A DNA stretch of 64,000 nt from Bradyrhizobium sp. (GTDB lineage Bacteria > Pseudomonadota > Alphaproteobacteria > Rhizobiales > Xanthobacteraceae), in the NCBI RefSeq assembly GCF_030646015.1, contig NZ_JAUSLT010000074.1, positions 1 through 64,000 on the forward strand. The letters are read 5' to 3'. The notes beneath the pieces were generated by a model that ran no database searches, was not told the origin of the DNA, and was given only the letters and a program-made list of their open reading frames with translations. Shown piece by piece: positions 46,039 through 54,169 of the stretch; the first letter of the stretch is position 1; each line of letters starts with the position of its first letter. The translations under genes and the position numbers were made by a program.

Positions 46039-46536
46039 GTGGACGAAAAAGAAACCCTCAAAATATTCGAGGAGGTCGGCCGACTTTGCGTTTCCTGGTC
46101 ATTCCTCGAAGTTGTAACCGAAGCTGCAATATGGGGATTGCTAGATATCGACGATACTCTCGCGCCCCTGATAACCTGGAACAAAGATCTGGAGCAACGA
46201 GGCAAACTAATCGTTGAACATGGTACGCTGAAGCACCCTTCCGAAGAAGAGGCACTAAAGAAATTCAATACTGGCCTTCGAGCCGTAATTCAGGACCGCA
46301 ACATCATTGTTCACGGCGCAGTGCACAAGAACGAAAGCAGGCCGCCCTGCTGGACCGTTTGGCGCGGCGTCGGAAAGGGAAAGAATTTTCCAACATCTTC
46401 AGACGCAGCCCACATCGTCCGAACTAACATAGACAAGCTTGCGGACCAGCTTCGTGCGTTCAACGCACGACATAATTATGGGCGAACTAGCAGACTATCC
46501 GATCAGATCGAGAACGATTGGCCAAAGCCGCTTTGA
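46039..46536 (+). CDS. Passenger soluble protein of the IS1595 element, unknown
   Basis: A 165-residue, mostly helical protein beginning at GTG 46039 (MDEKETLKIFEEVGRLCVSW). Segments include VTEAAIWGLLDIDDTLAPLITWNKD, FNTGLRAVIQDRNIIVHGAVHKNES and RTNIDKLADQLRAFNARHNY. The R-(D/N)xxxH pattern in QDRNIIVHGAV is reminiscent of HEPN-type helical domains (RX4-6H: R-N-I-I-V-H), found in toxins and defence proteins, but the match is short. Divergent from the small basic protein. If HEPN, the pair could be a toxin-antitoxin or defence cargo (inference). Confidence 0.6.
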   Translation: MDEKETLKIFEEVGRLCVSWSFLEVVTEAAIWGLLDIDDTLAPLITWNKDLEQRGKLIVEHGTLKHPSEEEALKKFNTGLRAVIQDRNIIVHGAVHKNESRPPCWTVWRGVGKGKNFPTSSDAAHIVRTNIDKLADQLRAFNARHNYGRTSRLSDQIENDWPKPL

Positions 46537-46692
46537 GTATGAACCGAACCATTTCCCGCGGATCGGATTCGCCCTCGGTATAAAGAAATAACTCCGCGAC
46601 CCCCGCCTCGATCATAGCCAGGGTTACTTCAATCTCGGGCGCGCCAGCATCCGGCTTTGGGCCTTCCGCAGGCTCGGAACTATATTTTGTAC

Positions 46693-46718
46693 CGTGTGGT
46701 GTCAAGTATATAATTCCC
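46693..46718. repeat. Right terminal inverted repeat of the IS1595 element
   Basis: Reverse complement identical over 26 bases to 44224-44249, ending in ATAATTCCC at 46718. Confidence 0.93.
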
Positions 46719-46726
46719 GCTTGACT
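46719..46726. repeat. Right 8-bp target-site duplication
   Basis: GCTTGACT, identical to 44216-44223. Its last six bases, TTGACT, form the -35 element of the SOS promoter that follows. Confidence 0.93.
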
Positions 46727-46763
46727 CCTGGAACAAAAAAGGAACAATGTTCTTATTATGTTC
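46721..46763 (+). promoter_or_regulatory. SOS promoter with consensus LexA box
   Basis: TTGACT (-35, 46721-46726) and AACAAT (-10, 46743-46748, spacing 16) are followed at once by GTTCTTATTATGTTC (46749-46763). That is GTTC-N7-GTTC, the exact LexA-binding consensus of alphaproteobacteria. Placed over the start of transcription, LexA would block this promoter until DNA damage. The target is the 32-codon gene at 46783. Confidence 0.85.
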
Positions 46764-46782
46764 CAGTTCTCAGGAGGCGGGC

Positions 46783-46881
46783 ATGTTGAAGACGTTTGTG
46801 GAAGAAGCTGCGGCGCTGGCGTCGCTTACGCTGTTTGTCGGGATGATCGCGGTCTGGGCGCAGCTGATTCCCCAGCTCTGA
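46783..46881 (+). CDS. 32-residue SOS-controlled membrane peptide (SidA-like candidate)
   Basis: ATG 46783, TGA 46879-46881, with AGGAGG at 6 bp spacing. The peptide starts MLKTFVEEAA and has one hydrophobic helix ALASLTLFVGMIAVWAQLI (residues 11-29), ending PQL. It follows an alphaproteobacterial LexA box by 19 bp. Size, single helix, short acidic N-terminal segment and LexA control match Caulobacter SidA (29 residues), which halts division by binding the divisome after DNA damage. Homology is not proven. The gene lies 158 bp before dnaE. An alternative is a TisB-like membrane toxin. Confidence 0.75.
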   Translation: MLKTFVEEAAALASLTLFVGMIAVWAQLIPQL

Positions 46882-47039
46882 GGCCGTGACAGAACCGGCG
46901 GCCGGCAGGAAAGCGGGGACGCTTGGCCCGGTTGCGCGGTTCGGCGTGGACAGGCCGGGCCCCAGGCATCACCATTGAGGCGCGAGTCGGCCCTGTGAGG
47001 GCGGCCTGCCTCACTCATGCCAGATGATCGCTCACGTCC

Positions 47040-50000
47040 ATGACTTCAAAACCTTCGGCAACCGTTGCCAATGCCGGATTCGTCCATCTCCACGTCCACA
47101 GCGCCTATTCGCTGCTGAAGGGCTCGATCAAGATCCAGAAGCTGGCGGAACTGGCCAAGGCGGACCGCCAGCCGGCGCTGGCGCTGACCGATACCGACAA
47201 CATGTTCGGGGCGCTGGAATTCTCCGACAAGATGGCCGGCTACGGCATCCAGCCGATCATCGGCTGCGAGCTCGCGGTCGATTTCGGCGATCAGGATCCG
47301 GCCGCGCGCAACGCGCTGGCTGCTGGCCCCGCGCGGATCGTGCTGCTGGCGGCGCGCGAGCGCGGCTACCGCAGCCTGATGCGGCTGAACTCGCGGGCGT
47401 TTTTGGAAACGCCGATCCATCAGGCGCCCCATATCAAGTTCGAATGGCTGGAAGGTGACGCCGAGGACCTGATCGCGCTGACCGGCGGTCCGGAGGGGCC
47501 GATCTCGCTGGCGATCCATGCCGATCATGCGGCGCTGGCGGCAACGCGCTGCGACCGGCTGGCGAGCCTGTTCGGCGACCGGCTCTATATCGAACTGCAG
47601 CGCCACGGCGTCGACAAGGAGCGCCGCGCCGAAGCCGGCCTGATCGATCTCGCCTACGCCAAGGGCCTGCCGCTGGTGGCGACCAACGAGCCGCATTTTG
47701 CAACGGCGGACGATTACGAAGCCCATGACGCGCTGCTCTGCATCGCCGGCGGACGCATGGTCGCCGAAACCGATCGCGAGCAACTGACCCCCGATCACCG
47801 TTTCAAGACCCGCGCCGAAATGGCGGTGCTGTTCGCCGACATTCCGGAGGCGCTGGCGTCCACCGTCGAAATCGCCGAGCGCTGCGCGTTCCGCCCGATG
47901 ACGCGCAAGCCGATCCTGCCGCGGTTTACGGTAGGCGCTGCCACCGCGGACTCCGTCAGCGACGAAGCCGCCGAATTGCGCCGGCAGGCCGAGGAAGGGT
48001 TGGCCTACCGTCTCAAGGTCCACGGCTTGGCGCAGGGCGAGACCGAGGAAACCTATCGCGCTCGGCTGGCGTTCGAGATCGACGTCATCACCCGCATGGA
48101 ATATCCGGGCTACTTCCTGATCGTCGCCGACTTCATCAAATGGGCGAAGAGCCAGGGCATTCCGGTCGGACCGGGCCGCGGCTCGGGCGCGGGCTCGCTG
48201 GTCGCCTATGCCCTGACCATCACCGACCTCGACCCGATCCGGTTTGGCCTCTTGTTCGAGCGCTTCCTCAATCCGGAACGCGTGTCGATGCCCGACTTCG
48301 ACATCGACTTCTGCCAGGACCGCCGCGGCGAGGTCATCGACTATGTGCAGCAGCGCTATGGCCGCGACCAGGTCGCCCAGATCATCACCTTCGGCACGCT
48401 GCAGGCGCGCGGCGTGCTGCGCGACGTCGGCCGCGTGCTGCAGATGCCCTATGGGCAGGTCGACAAGCTGACCAAACTGGTGCCGCAGAATCCGGCCGCG
48501 CCGGTGACGCTGGCGGCGGCGATCGAGAGCGAGCCGAAACTGCAGGCGTTTCGCGATGAGGATCCGGTGGTGGCGCGCGCCTTCGACATCGCGCAGCGCC
48601 TCGAGGGCCTGACCCGGCACGCCTCGACCCATGCCGCCGGCATCGTGATCTCGGACCGGCCGCTGAGCGAGCTGGTGCCGCTCTACCGCGATCCGAAATC
48701 CGACATGCCGGTGACCCAGTTCAACATGAAATGGGTCGAACCCGCAGGCCTCGTCAAATTCGACTTCCTCGGCCTGAAGACGCTGACCGTGCTCGACGTC
48801 GCCGTGAAGCTGTTGAAACAGCGCAACATCGAGATCGATCTCGCGACCCTGCCGCTCGATGACGAGAAGAGTTACGCCATGCTGGCGCGCGGCGATGTGG
48901 TCGGCGTGTTCCAGGTGGAAAGCCAGGGCATGCGGCGGGCGCTGGTCGACATGCGGCCGGACCGCTTCGAGGACATCATCGCGCTGGTGGCGCTGTATCG
49001 CCCGGGCCCGATGGCCAACATCCCGACCTACTGCGCCCGCAAGCACGGCGACGAAGAGTCGGAATATCTGCATCCGATGCTGGAGCCGATCCTGAAGGAA
49101 ACCTACGGTGTCATCATCTACCAGGAACAGGTGATGCAGATCGCCCAGGTGATGGCCGGCTATTCGCTCGGCGACGCCGACCTGCTGCGCCGCGCCATGG
49201 GCAAGAAGATCCGCTCGGAAATGGAAAAGCAGCGCGCCATCTTCGTCGCCGGCGCCATGAAGAACAACGTGCCGAAGGCGCAGGCCGACACCATCTTCGA
49301 ACTATTGGCAAAATTCGCCGATTACGGCTTCAACAAGAGCCATGCGGCGGCCTACGCGCTGGTGTCGTACCACACCGCCTACATGAAGGCGCATTACCCG
49401 GTCGAATTCCTGGCGGCGTCGATGACGCTCGACCTCAGCAATACCGACAAGCTCTCGGAATTCCGCGCCGAAGCGCAACGGCTCGGCATCAAGGTCGAGG
49501 CGCCCAGCGTCAACCGTTCCGGCGCCACGTTCGAAGTCAGCGACAACACCATCTATTACGCGCTGGCGGGCCTCAAGGGCGTCGGCGGCCATGCGGTCGA
49601 GCTGATCGTCCAGGCGCGCAAGGAAGGCCTGTTCACCTCGCTGGCGGATTTCGCCGCAAGGGTGAATCCGCGCGCGATCAACAAGCGCGTCATCGAGAGT
49701 CTCGCGGCGGCCGGCGCCTTCGATGGCCTCGATGCCAACCGCGCGCGGGTGTTCGCCGGCGCCGAGGCCATTCTCTCGGCGTGCCAGCGCAGCCACGAGG
49801 CCGCGACCATGGGGCAGAACGACATGTTCGGCGGCGCTGCCGACGCGCCGACCATCATGCTGCCGCAGATCGAGCCCTGGCTGCCGGCCGAGCGGCTGCG
49901 TCGCGAATATGACGCCATCGGATTCTTCCTCTCGGGCCATCCGCTCGACGACTACGCCACGGTGCTGAAGCGGCTGCGGGTGCAAACCTGGGCGGAATTT

Positions 50001-50567
50001 TCCCGCGCCGTCAAAACCGGCGCCACCGCGGGCAAGGTCGCGGCCACGGTGGTGTCGCGGATGGAGCGGCGCACCAAGACCGGCAACAAGATGGGCATCA
50101 TGGGCCTGTCCGATCCGACCGGCCATTTCGAAGCCGTGCTGTTTTCCGAAGGGCTTGCGCAATATCGCGACGTGCTGGAGCCGGGTGCGGCGGTGCTGCT
50201 GCAGCTCGGCGCCGAGCTACAGGGCGAGGACGTCCGCGCCCGGGTGCTGCACGCCGAACCGCTGGACGCCGCCGCGGCGAAAACCCAGAAAGGTCTTCGC
50301 ATCTTCGTGCGCGACACTAGGCCGCTCGAATCCATCGCCAAGCGGCTCTCGATGCCCGAGCCGGGGCAGGGCGGCCCGGCGCGCGGCCCTCAGGCAAAAC
50401 CGGTTGCGGTGGCGCCCGGCGGTGGCGACGGCGACGTCTCGCTGGTGATGATGCTCGACCTCGAAACCGAAGTGGAAATGAAGCTGCCCGGCCGCTTCAG
50501 GGTCTCGCCGCAGATCGCCGGCGCCATCAAGGCGGTGTCGGGCGTGGTGGACGTGCAGCAGCTGTAG
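47040..50567 (+). CDS. dnaE: DNA polymerase III subunit alpha
   Basis: A 1,175-residue replicative polymerase. The N-terminal PHP domain has HLHVHSAYSLLKGS (residues about 16-29). The catalytic aspartates lie in PDFDIDFCQDRRGEVIDYV (about 417-435), next to GPGRGSGAGSLVAYAL. The fingers region has STHAAGIVISD, and the helix-hairpin-helix DNA-binding part AINKRVIESLAAAGAFDGL, with an OB-fold domain (GMIMGLSDPTGHFEAVLFSE-like stretch) near 1020-1050. Length is standard for DnaE1. It is the main replicase rather than DnaE2, which is usually with imuA/imuB. ATG 47040. Confidence 0.96.
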   Translation: MTSKPSATVANAGFVHLHVHSAYSLLKGSIKIQKLAELAKADRQPALALTDTDNMFGALEFSDKMAGYGIQPIIGCELAVDFGDQDPAARNALAAGPARIVLLAARERGYRSLMRLNSRAFLETPIHQAPHIKFEWLEGDAEDLIALTGGPEGPISLAIHADHAALAATRCDRLASLFGDRLYIELQRHGVDKERRAEAGLIDLAYAKGLPLVATNEPHFATADDYEAHDALLCIAGGRMVAETDREQLTPDHRFKTRAEMAVLFADIPEALASTVEIAERCAFRPMTRKPILPRFTVGAATADSVSDEAAELRRQAEEGLAYRLKVHGLAQGETEETYRARLAFEIDVITRMEYPGYFLIVADFIKWAKSQGIPVGPGRGSGAGSLVAYALTITDLDPIRFGLLFERFLNPERVSMPDFDIDFCQDRRGEVIDYVQQRYGRDQVAQIITFGTLQARGVLRDVGRVLQMPYGQVDKLTKLVPQNPAAPVTLAAAIESEPKLQAFRDEDPVVARAFDIAQRLEGLTRHASTHAAGIVISDRPLSELVPLYRDPKSDMPVTQFNMKWVEPAGLVKFDFLGLKTLTVLDVAVKLLKQRNIEIDLATLPLDDEKSYAMLARGDVVGVFQVESQGMRRALVDMRPDRFEDIIALVALYRPGPMANIPTYCARKHGDEESEYLHPMLEPILKETYGVIIYQEQVMQIAQVMAGYSLGDADLLRRAMGKKIRSEMEKQRAIFVAGAMKNNVPKAQADTIFELLAKFADYGFNKSHAAAYALVSYHTAYMKAHYPVEFLAASMTLDLSNTDKLSEFRAEAQRLGIKVEAPSVNRSGATFEVSDNTIYYALAGLKGVGGHAVELIVQARKEGLFTSLADFAARVNPRAINKRVIESLAAAGAFDGLDANRARVFAGAEAILSACQRSHEAATMGQNDMFGGAADAPTIMLPQIEPWLPAERLRREYDAIGFFLSGHPLDDYATVLKRLRVQTWAEFSRAVKTGATAGKVAATVVSRMERRTKTGNKMGIMGLSDPTGHFEAVLFSEGLAQYRDVLEPGAAVLLQLGAELQGEDVRARVLHAEPLDAAAAKTQKGLRIFVRDTRPLESIAKRLSMPEPGQGGPARGPQAKPVAVAPGGGDGDVSLVMMLDLETEVEMKLPGRFRVSPQIAGAIKAVSGVVDVQQL

Positions 50568-50600
50568 GCGGGTCCGGGCCGGCGTCCGATCAGGGAGTTA

Positions 50601-51476
50601 ATGATGGATCCCGCGCAGGTGATCGAGGAATTCGGCGTCGAGGACGGGTTGCCGATCGCGGCGATTTGCGCGGCGCAGGCTGATCGCGATGCGATGGTGC
50701 CGGTCTTTCTGCGCACGCTCGATGATCTTCTGGAACTGCGCGGACCGGTCGACCCCGCCGCGATCTTTTTCATATTTCATCTGCTCGGCGAGTGGCGCGA
50801 GAAATCCGCCTACTGGCCGTTGGCGGTTCTGCTGCGATTGCCGCCCGACGTTCTCGATACGATCCTCGGCGCCGCCATCACCGAGACGGTCCATCGCGTG
50901 ATGGCGGCGGTTTTCGATGGCGAGCCCGAACCGCTGTATCAGATCATTCGCGATCCCGAAGCCGACGAGTATGTCCGCTCGCATATGTTGCACGCGATCG
51001 CCATGCTGACGCGAAGCGGCGAACTGCCGCGCGACGCGACGGCGGCCTTCCTGCGCGACTGCTTTTCGCAACTCGAGCCGCGGGAGGATTGCTATGTCTG
51101 GTCGGGCTGGCTCGACGCGGTGGCCTGGCTCGGATTGGCCGAGCTGAAGCCGCTGGCGCAGCAGGCATTTCAGCGCGGGTCGATCGATCCCGAATGGCTC
51201 ACCTTCAAGGAGTTCGAAGAGGACCTGCAATATTCCGTCGACCATCCCGACGCCGAGCCACTGAACCCTGACGGCAATCTCACGCTGTTCGGCGACACGG
51301 TTGAGGAATTGTCCCGGTGGGACTCGTTCAAGCCGAAGCCGTCGAGCGACGAACCCCCGTGGGGCATGTCGGAAGCCGACGGCGTGCCTCATCGCGATCC
51401 CCTGCGCAACGTCGGGCGCAACGATCCCTGTCCCTGCGGCAGCGGGAAGAAATACAAGAAATGCTGTTTGACGTAG
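50601..51476 (+). CDS. DUF1186 protein with C-terminal SEC-C zinc motif
   Basis: A 291-residue protein. Residues about 5-225 are a helical repeat-like DUF1186 domain (AIFFIFHLLGEWREKSAYWPLAVLLRL; RSHMLHAIAMLTRSGELPRD). The C-terminus RNDPCPCGSGKKYKKCCLT (about 272-290) is a classic SEC-C motif (CPCGSGKKYKKCC) that binds zinc, as at the end of SecA. Function unknown; SEC-C can mediate SecB or ribosome contact. Start ATG 50601 or 50604 with GGGAG upstream. Confidence 0.88.
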   Translation: MMDPAQVIEEFGVEDGLPIAAICAAQADRDAMVPVFLRTLDDLLELRGPVDPAAIFFIFHLLGEWREKSAYWPLAVLLRLPPDVLDTILGAAITETVHRVMAAVFDGEPEPLYQIIRDPEADEYVRSHMLHAIAMLTRSGELPRDATAAFLRDCFSQLEPREDCYVWSGWLDAVAWLGLAELKPLAQQAFQRGSIDPEWLTFKEFEEDLQYSVDHPDAEPLNPDGNLTLFGDTVEELSRWDSFKPKPSSDEPPWGMSEADGVPHRDPLRNVGRNDPCPCGSGKKYKKCCLT

Positions 51477-51504
51477 GCGTCCGATGCTCTGTCGGGCGGG
51501 GGCA

Positions 51505-51725
51505 AAAAGCCTCGTGTCCCGGACGCGGTGCAGCGTTCTCCCGGCGATGCGAAGCATCGTCCGGCACGGTGCTCCGCGGAGCCGGGACCCATGCGGGGGC
51601 ACATGCGGGGCACGACGATGGACCCCGGATCAGCAGCGCACCGCCATAGCGCGTCGCAGACGCGCGTGAACGCGCTTGTGGCGCTGCGCTGCGTCCGGGG
51701 AACGAAATCCTCGTTCGCTTGACGC
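51505..51725. repeat. Dispersed Bradyrhizobium-type intergenic repeat
   Basis: The sequence opens GTCCCGGACGCGGTGCAGCG and continues with GGAGCCGGGACCCATGCGGG, GGACCCCGGATCAGCAGCGC and CTGCGTCCGGGGAACGAAAT. The outer parts CCCGGACGC...GCAGCG and CGCTGC...GCGTCCGGGG are complementary, so the whole unit can fold into a long hairpin. Its layout fits repeats I know to be frequent in Bradyrhizobium intergenic DNA. No protein is supported in it. Confidence 0.6.
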
Positions 51726-51827
51726 CGTCGCATCGGCCGGGATTTCAGCCGGTCTGCCTTCCGTCGCGCACATTTCTTTGATTTCCCGATTCATTTGTTC
51801 AGCTTGACTTCGCCGCAACGCAATATT

Positions 51828-51867
51828 AGTGAGTGGTCACTTACTTTAGTTGAGTGATTACTCACTG
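51828..51867. promoter_or_regulatory. Tandem palindromic operator, TetR-like
   Basis: Two related palindromes: AGTGAGTGGTCACTTACT (51828-51845) and TGAGTGATTACTCA (51851-51864). Their centres are 21 bp apart, two helical turns, so dimers would sit on the same face. The GAGTGA/TCACT half-site is typical of TetR/AcrR-family operators. TTGACT at 51804-51809 could be the -35 element of the regulated promoter. They precede the gene at 51881 by 14 bp. No TetR gene is in the window. Confidence 0.6.
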
Positions 51868-51880
51868 GACAGTCTCGTCA

Positions 51881-52174
51881 ATGCCCGATGCCATCAAAAC
51901 TACCCTTTCTGAACCCTGCCTTTTCTACGGTGCCCGCGTCCGGATGAGCCCACTCGGCCGCGAACGGCATCCCAAATACGGCGATCGGGAAGGGCTGATT
52001 GTGGGGAGCGGGTCTCCGAGCAGCTGGCGGGTCAAGTTCGACAACCGCAAGACCATCCAGGCGATCCACCGGGACTATCTCGAACTGGCCGCTCCACCGG
52101 CCGGCGCGTCGGCTCGAGGCGCCTCCCAAGTTGCTCCGCAACTCGATCCTCGGGGCGCGAGGCCGTGCTCGTGA
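51881..52174 (+). CDS. Conserved hypothetical protein, compact beta-type
   Basis: A 97-residue protein beginning MPDAIKTTLSEPCLFYGARV. The core (RVRMSPLGRERHPKYGDREG, then LIVGSGSPSSWRVKFDNRKTIQAIHRDYLEL) has a strand-turn pattern similar to KOW/SH3-like folds, followed by an Ala/Arg/Pro-rich tail. It begins just after a tandem operator and its stop overlaps an in-frame GTG (52171) of the patatin gene, so the two are likely one operon. Function unknown; nucleic-acid contact is only a guess from the fold pattern. Confidence 0.65.
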   Translation: MPDAIKTTLSEPCLFYGARVRMSPLGRERHPKYGDREGLIVGSGSPSSWRVKFDNRKTIQAIHRDYLELAAPPAGASARGASQVAPQLDPRGARPCS

Positions 52175-52200
52175 ACGTCAATTTCCAGCCTGGACATGTC

Positions 52201-53421
52201 ATGCGTCGCATCCATCATCGGCCGTCGGTCTCGTTGATCCTCGTTTCGGCGCTGAGTTTTCTCGTCGCCGGATGCGCCTCGCTGCCCCGGACGCCCTATG
52301 GCGTGGCCGATGCGCCGTCGGCGCGCGTTCTCAATCTGACGGAGCTGCGGCGCTACGCCGACGAACCGGCCACCACGTTCCGGCAAGATCGACAAGACCG
52401 GCAGCAGGCCGTGCTGCGGGGGCCGCGCACTTATCTGGCGCTGTCAGGCGGCGGGGCCGACGGCGCCTACGGTGCCGGCGTTCTCAACGGCTGGACCGAG
52501 GCGGGGACACGCCCTTCGTTCTCGATCGTGTCGGGCGTGAGCACCGGCGCGCTGATCGCACCGTTCGCGTTCCTCGGCTCCGGCCATGACGCGACGTTGC
52601 GGCATCTCTACACCAGCGGCGTCGCCGAGAGCCTGCTCGACGCGCCGAGCGCATTCAACGCGATTTTCGGGGCGGGCCTGTTCGGCAACAAGCGGCTGCG
52701 CGAACTGGTGGCCAATTATATCGATGCCGACTTCGTCGCTGCGGTCGCCAGCGAACACGCCAGGGGGCGGCTGCTGCTCATCGTCACGACCAACCTGGAC
52801 TCGCAGCGCACCGCGATTTGGGACATGGGAAAGATCGCCTCGCTGCGCACGCCCGAGGCCTTGAACCTGTTCCGGGACGTCGTCGCCGCATCGGCAAGTC
52901 TGCCGGTGGTATTCCCGCCGATACTGGTCACCGCCGAAGCCAACGGCAGGCAATTCCAGGAGATGCATGTCGACGGCGGCGTGACCGCGCCTGTGCTGAC
53001 CCTGCCGGAGGCATTCCTGCTGCGCGACGCCAAACTGGCCAAAGCCGGCGATCTGCAGCTCTACATCCTGATCAACAACAAGGTCGAGCCGGAGTTTCAG
53101 CTCGTTGCCAACAGCACGATCGAGATCGCGGCGCGGTCCTCGTCGACCATCGTCAAGACCCAGACGCGATCGATCCTCTACAGCACCTGGGATTTCACCC
53201 GCCGCAACAAATTCGGCTTCAACCTGACCTACATCGAAGGCCGCATCCCCGCGGCGGCGAGTTCGGGATTCGATACCGCCTATATGCGCGGGTTGTTTCA
53301 GTACGGCTATGAGCGGGCGCGAAGCGGCCAGGCCTGGTCGAAATCTTCACCGCCTGACGGCATGAACCCGACAGCCGGCTACCGGACGTCATCTGCGCGG
53401 CAGGCGGTCGTCGGTCACTGA
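52201..53421 (+). CDS. Patatin-like phospholipase lipoprotein
   Basis: A 406-residue lipoprotein. The signal peptide ends with lipobox LVAGC (acylated Cys25). The patatin domain has the oxyanion loop SGGGADGAYGAGVLNGW (about residues 82-98), the nucleophile GVSTG in SIVSGVSTGALIAPF (GxSxG), and the catalytic Asp in HVDGGVTAPV (DGG). It probably acts on phospholipids from the periplasmic or outer-membrane side. ATG 52201 gives the proper lipoprotein signal; GTG 52171 overlapping the upstream stop is possible but adds ten residues. Confidence 0.9.
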   Translation: MRRIHHRPSVSLILVSALSFLVAGCASLPRTPYGVADAPSARVLNLTELRRYADEPATTFRQDRQDRQQAVLRGPRTYLALSGGGADGAYGAGVLNGWTEAGTRPSFSIVSGVSTGALIAPFAFLGSGHDATLRHLYTSGVAESLLDAPSAFNAIFGAGLFGNKRLRELVANYIDADFVAAVASEHARGRLLLIVTTNLDSQRTAIWDMGKIASLRTPEALNLFRDVVAASASLPVVFPPILVTAEANGRQFQEMHVDGGVTAPVLTLPEAFLLRDAKLAKAGDLQLYILINNKVEPEFQLVANSTIEIAARSSSTIVKTQTRSILYSTWDFTRRNKFGFNLTYIEGRIPAAASSGFDTAYMRGLFQYGYERARSGQAWSKSSPPDGMNPTAGYRTSSARQAVVGH

Positions 53422-53500
53422 CCTGTCAGACGAATCAACCACGCCTAGCCGTTCCGAAAGGAGTGCCCCATGACAACATCCGGCGGTCAGGAGAATGACC

Positions 53501-54169
53501 ATGCGCAATAAACTGGCGAAGCGTCTCATCCTGTTGATGCTGCCGTTGCTCCCGCTGATTGCGCCCGTGTCGGCGTTCGGCCGCGAGTCTGCCGATCTTG
53601 GGTCGCCGTCCGTTCCGCAATCCAATGAGTCCGAAAGCGAAGCGCTCCTGCAGGAAATCAAGGTATTCGCCTATGCCCAAATTTCCGCCCGGCGTGCGAT
53701 TGCCATCGCCGAGAGGCTTGGCGCCGGCGCCAGGGCCGTCGACCTCGGTTTCGACGGATCGACCTCCCATCCGGCCTACCGGGTGAAAGTCCTTCTGAAC
53801 GGAGAATTGTGGGACGGGGCGATCGATGCTTCGACCGGGGTGGCCGTCAGTACCGGGCCAACGACGCCTGTATCGAGGCTGCGGGAGGAGAACCAGACGA
53901 TACTGGCCGCTTTCTCCGCAGCCGGCATCGGTCTTTCCGAGACGATCGCCATTGCCGAACGATACGGCTCCGGCAAAACGGTCAGCGCGGGACTGCAGTA
54001 CAACGGCGCGAAGCTCGTCTTGCTGGTGGTTGTTGTCAGCGAAGGCTCATTGAAGGAAATCTCGGTCGAGCCGCCGGAAAGCCGAAGCCGCCGGCGCAAG
54101 ACGTCTGCCCGCGACAAGAAATGGAAACGACCTTCGTCCGGTGGATCGTCGCGGGGGGTGTCCGCCTGA
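53501..54169 (+). CDS. Exported protein with PepSY-like repeats
   Basis: A 222-residue protein with a signal peptide (KRLILLMLPLLPLIAPVSAFG, about residues 7-27). There are two related segments: ISARRAIAIAERLGAGARAVDLGFDG...YRVKVLLNGELWDGAIDASTG (about 62-115) and IGLSETIAIAERYGSGKTVSAGLQYNGAKLVLLVVV (about 144-180). The pattern A-I-x-I-A-E-...-G followed by Y-x-V-x-V fits PepSY domains, often inhibitory or metal-related in the periplasm. The C-terminus is Arg/Lys/Ser-rich. ATG 53501 with AGGAG upstream is preferred to ATG 53495. Confidence 0.7.
   Translation: MRNKLAKRLILLMLPLLPLIAPVSAFGRESADLGSPSVPQSNESESEALLQEIKVFAYAQISARRAIAIAERLGAGARAVDLGFDGSTSHPAYRVKVLLNGELWDGAIDASTGVAVSTGPTTPVSRLREENQTILAAFSAAGIGLSETIAIAERYGSGKTVSAGLQYNGAKLVLLVVVVSEGSLKEISVEPPESRSRRRKTSARDKKWKRPSSGGSSRGVSA

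Larger units (their letters stand above)
44224..46718 (+). mobile_element. IS1595-family transposon with passenger genes, complete
   Basis: A 2,495-bp element. The termini are inverted repeats: 44224-44249 and the reverse complement of 46693-46718 agree at all 26 positions, and similarity continues a few bases further inside. It is flanked on both sides by the 8-bp direct repeat GCTTGACT (44216-44223 and 46719-46726), the duplication length known for IS1595 elements. It contains an intact transposase plus three ORFs unrelated to transposition. Perfect ends and target repeat indicate a recent insertion. Confidence 0.95.

Noticed and set aside
47046..49073. Minus-strand frame of about 675 codons opposite dnaE
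   Set aside because: dnaE on the plus strand is certain; the antisense translation has no recognisable domain.
51484..51733. Several short frames on both strands around 51.5 kb
   Set aside because: They fall in a dispersed hairpin repeat and have no ribosome sites.
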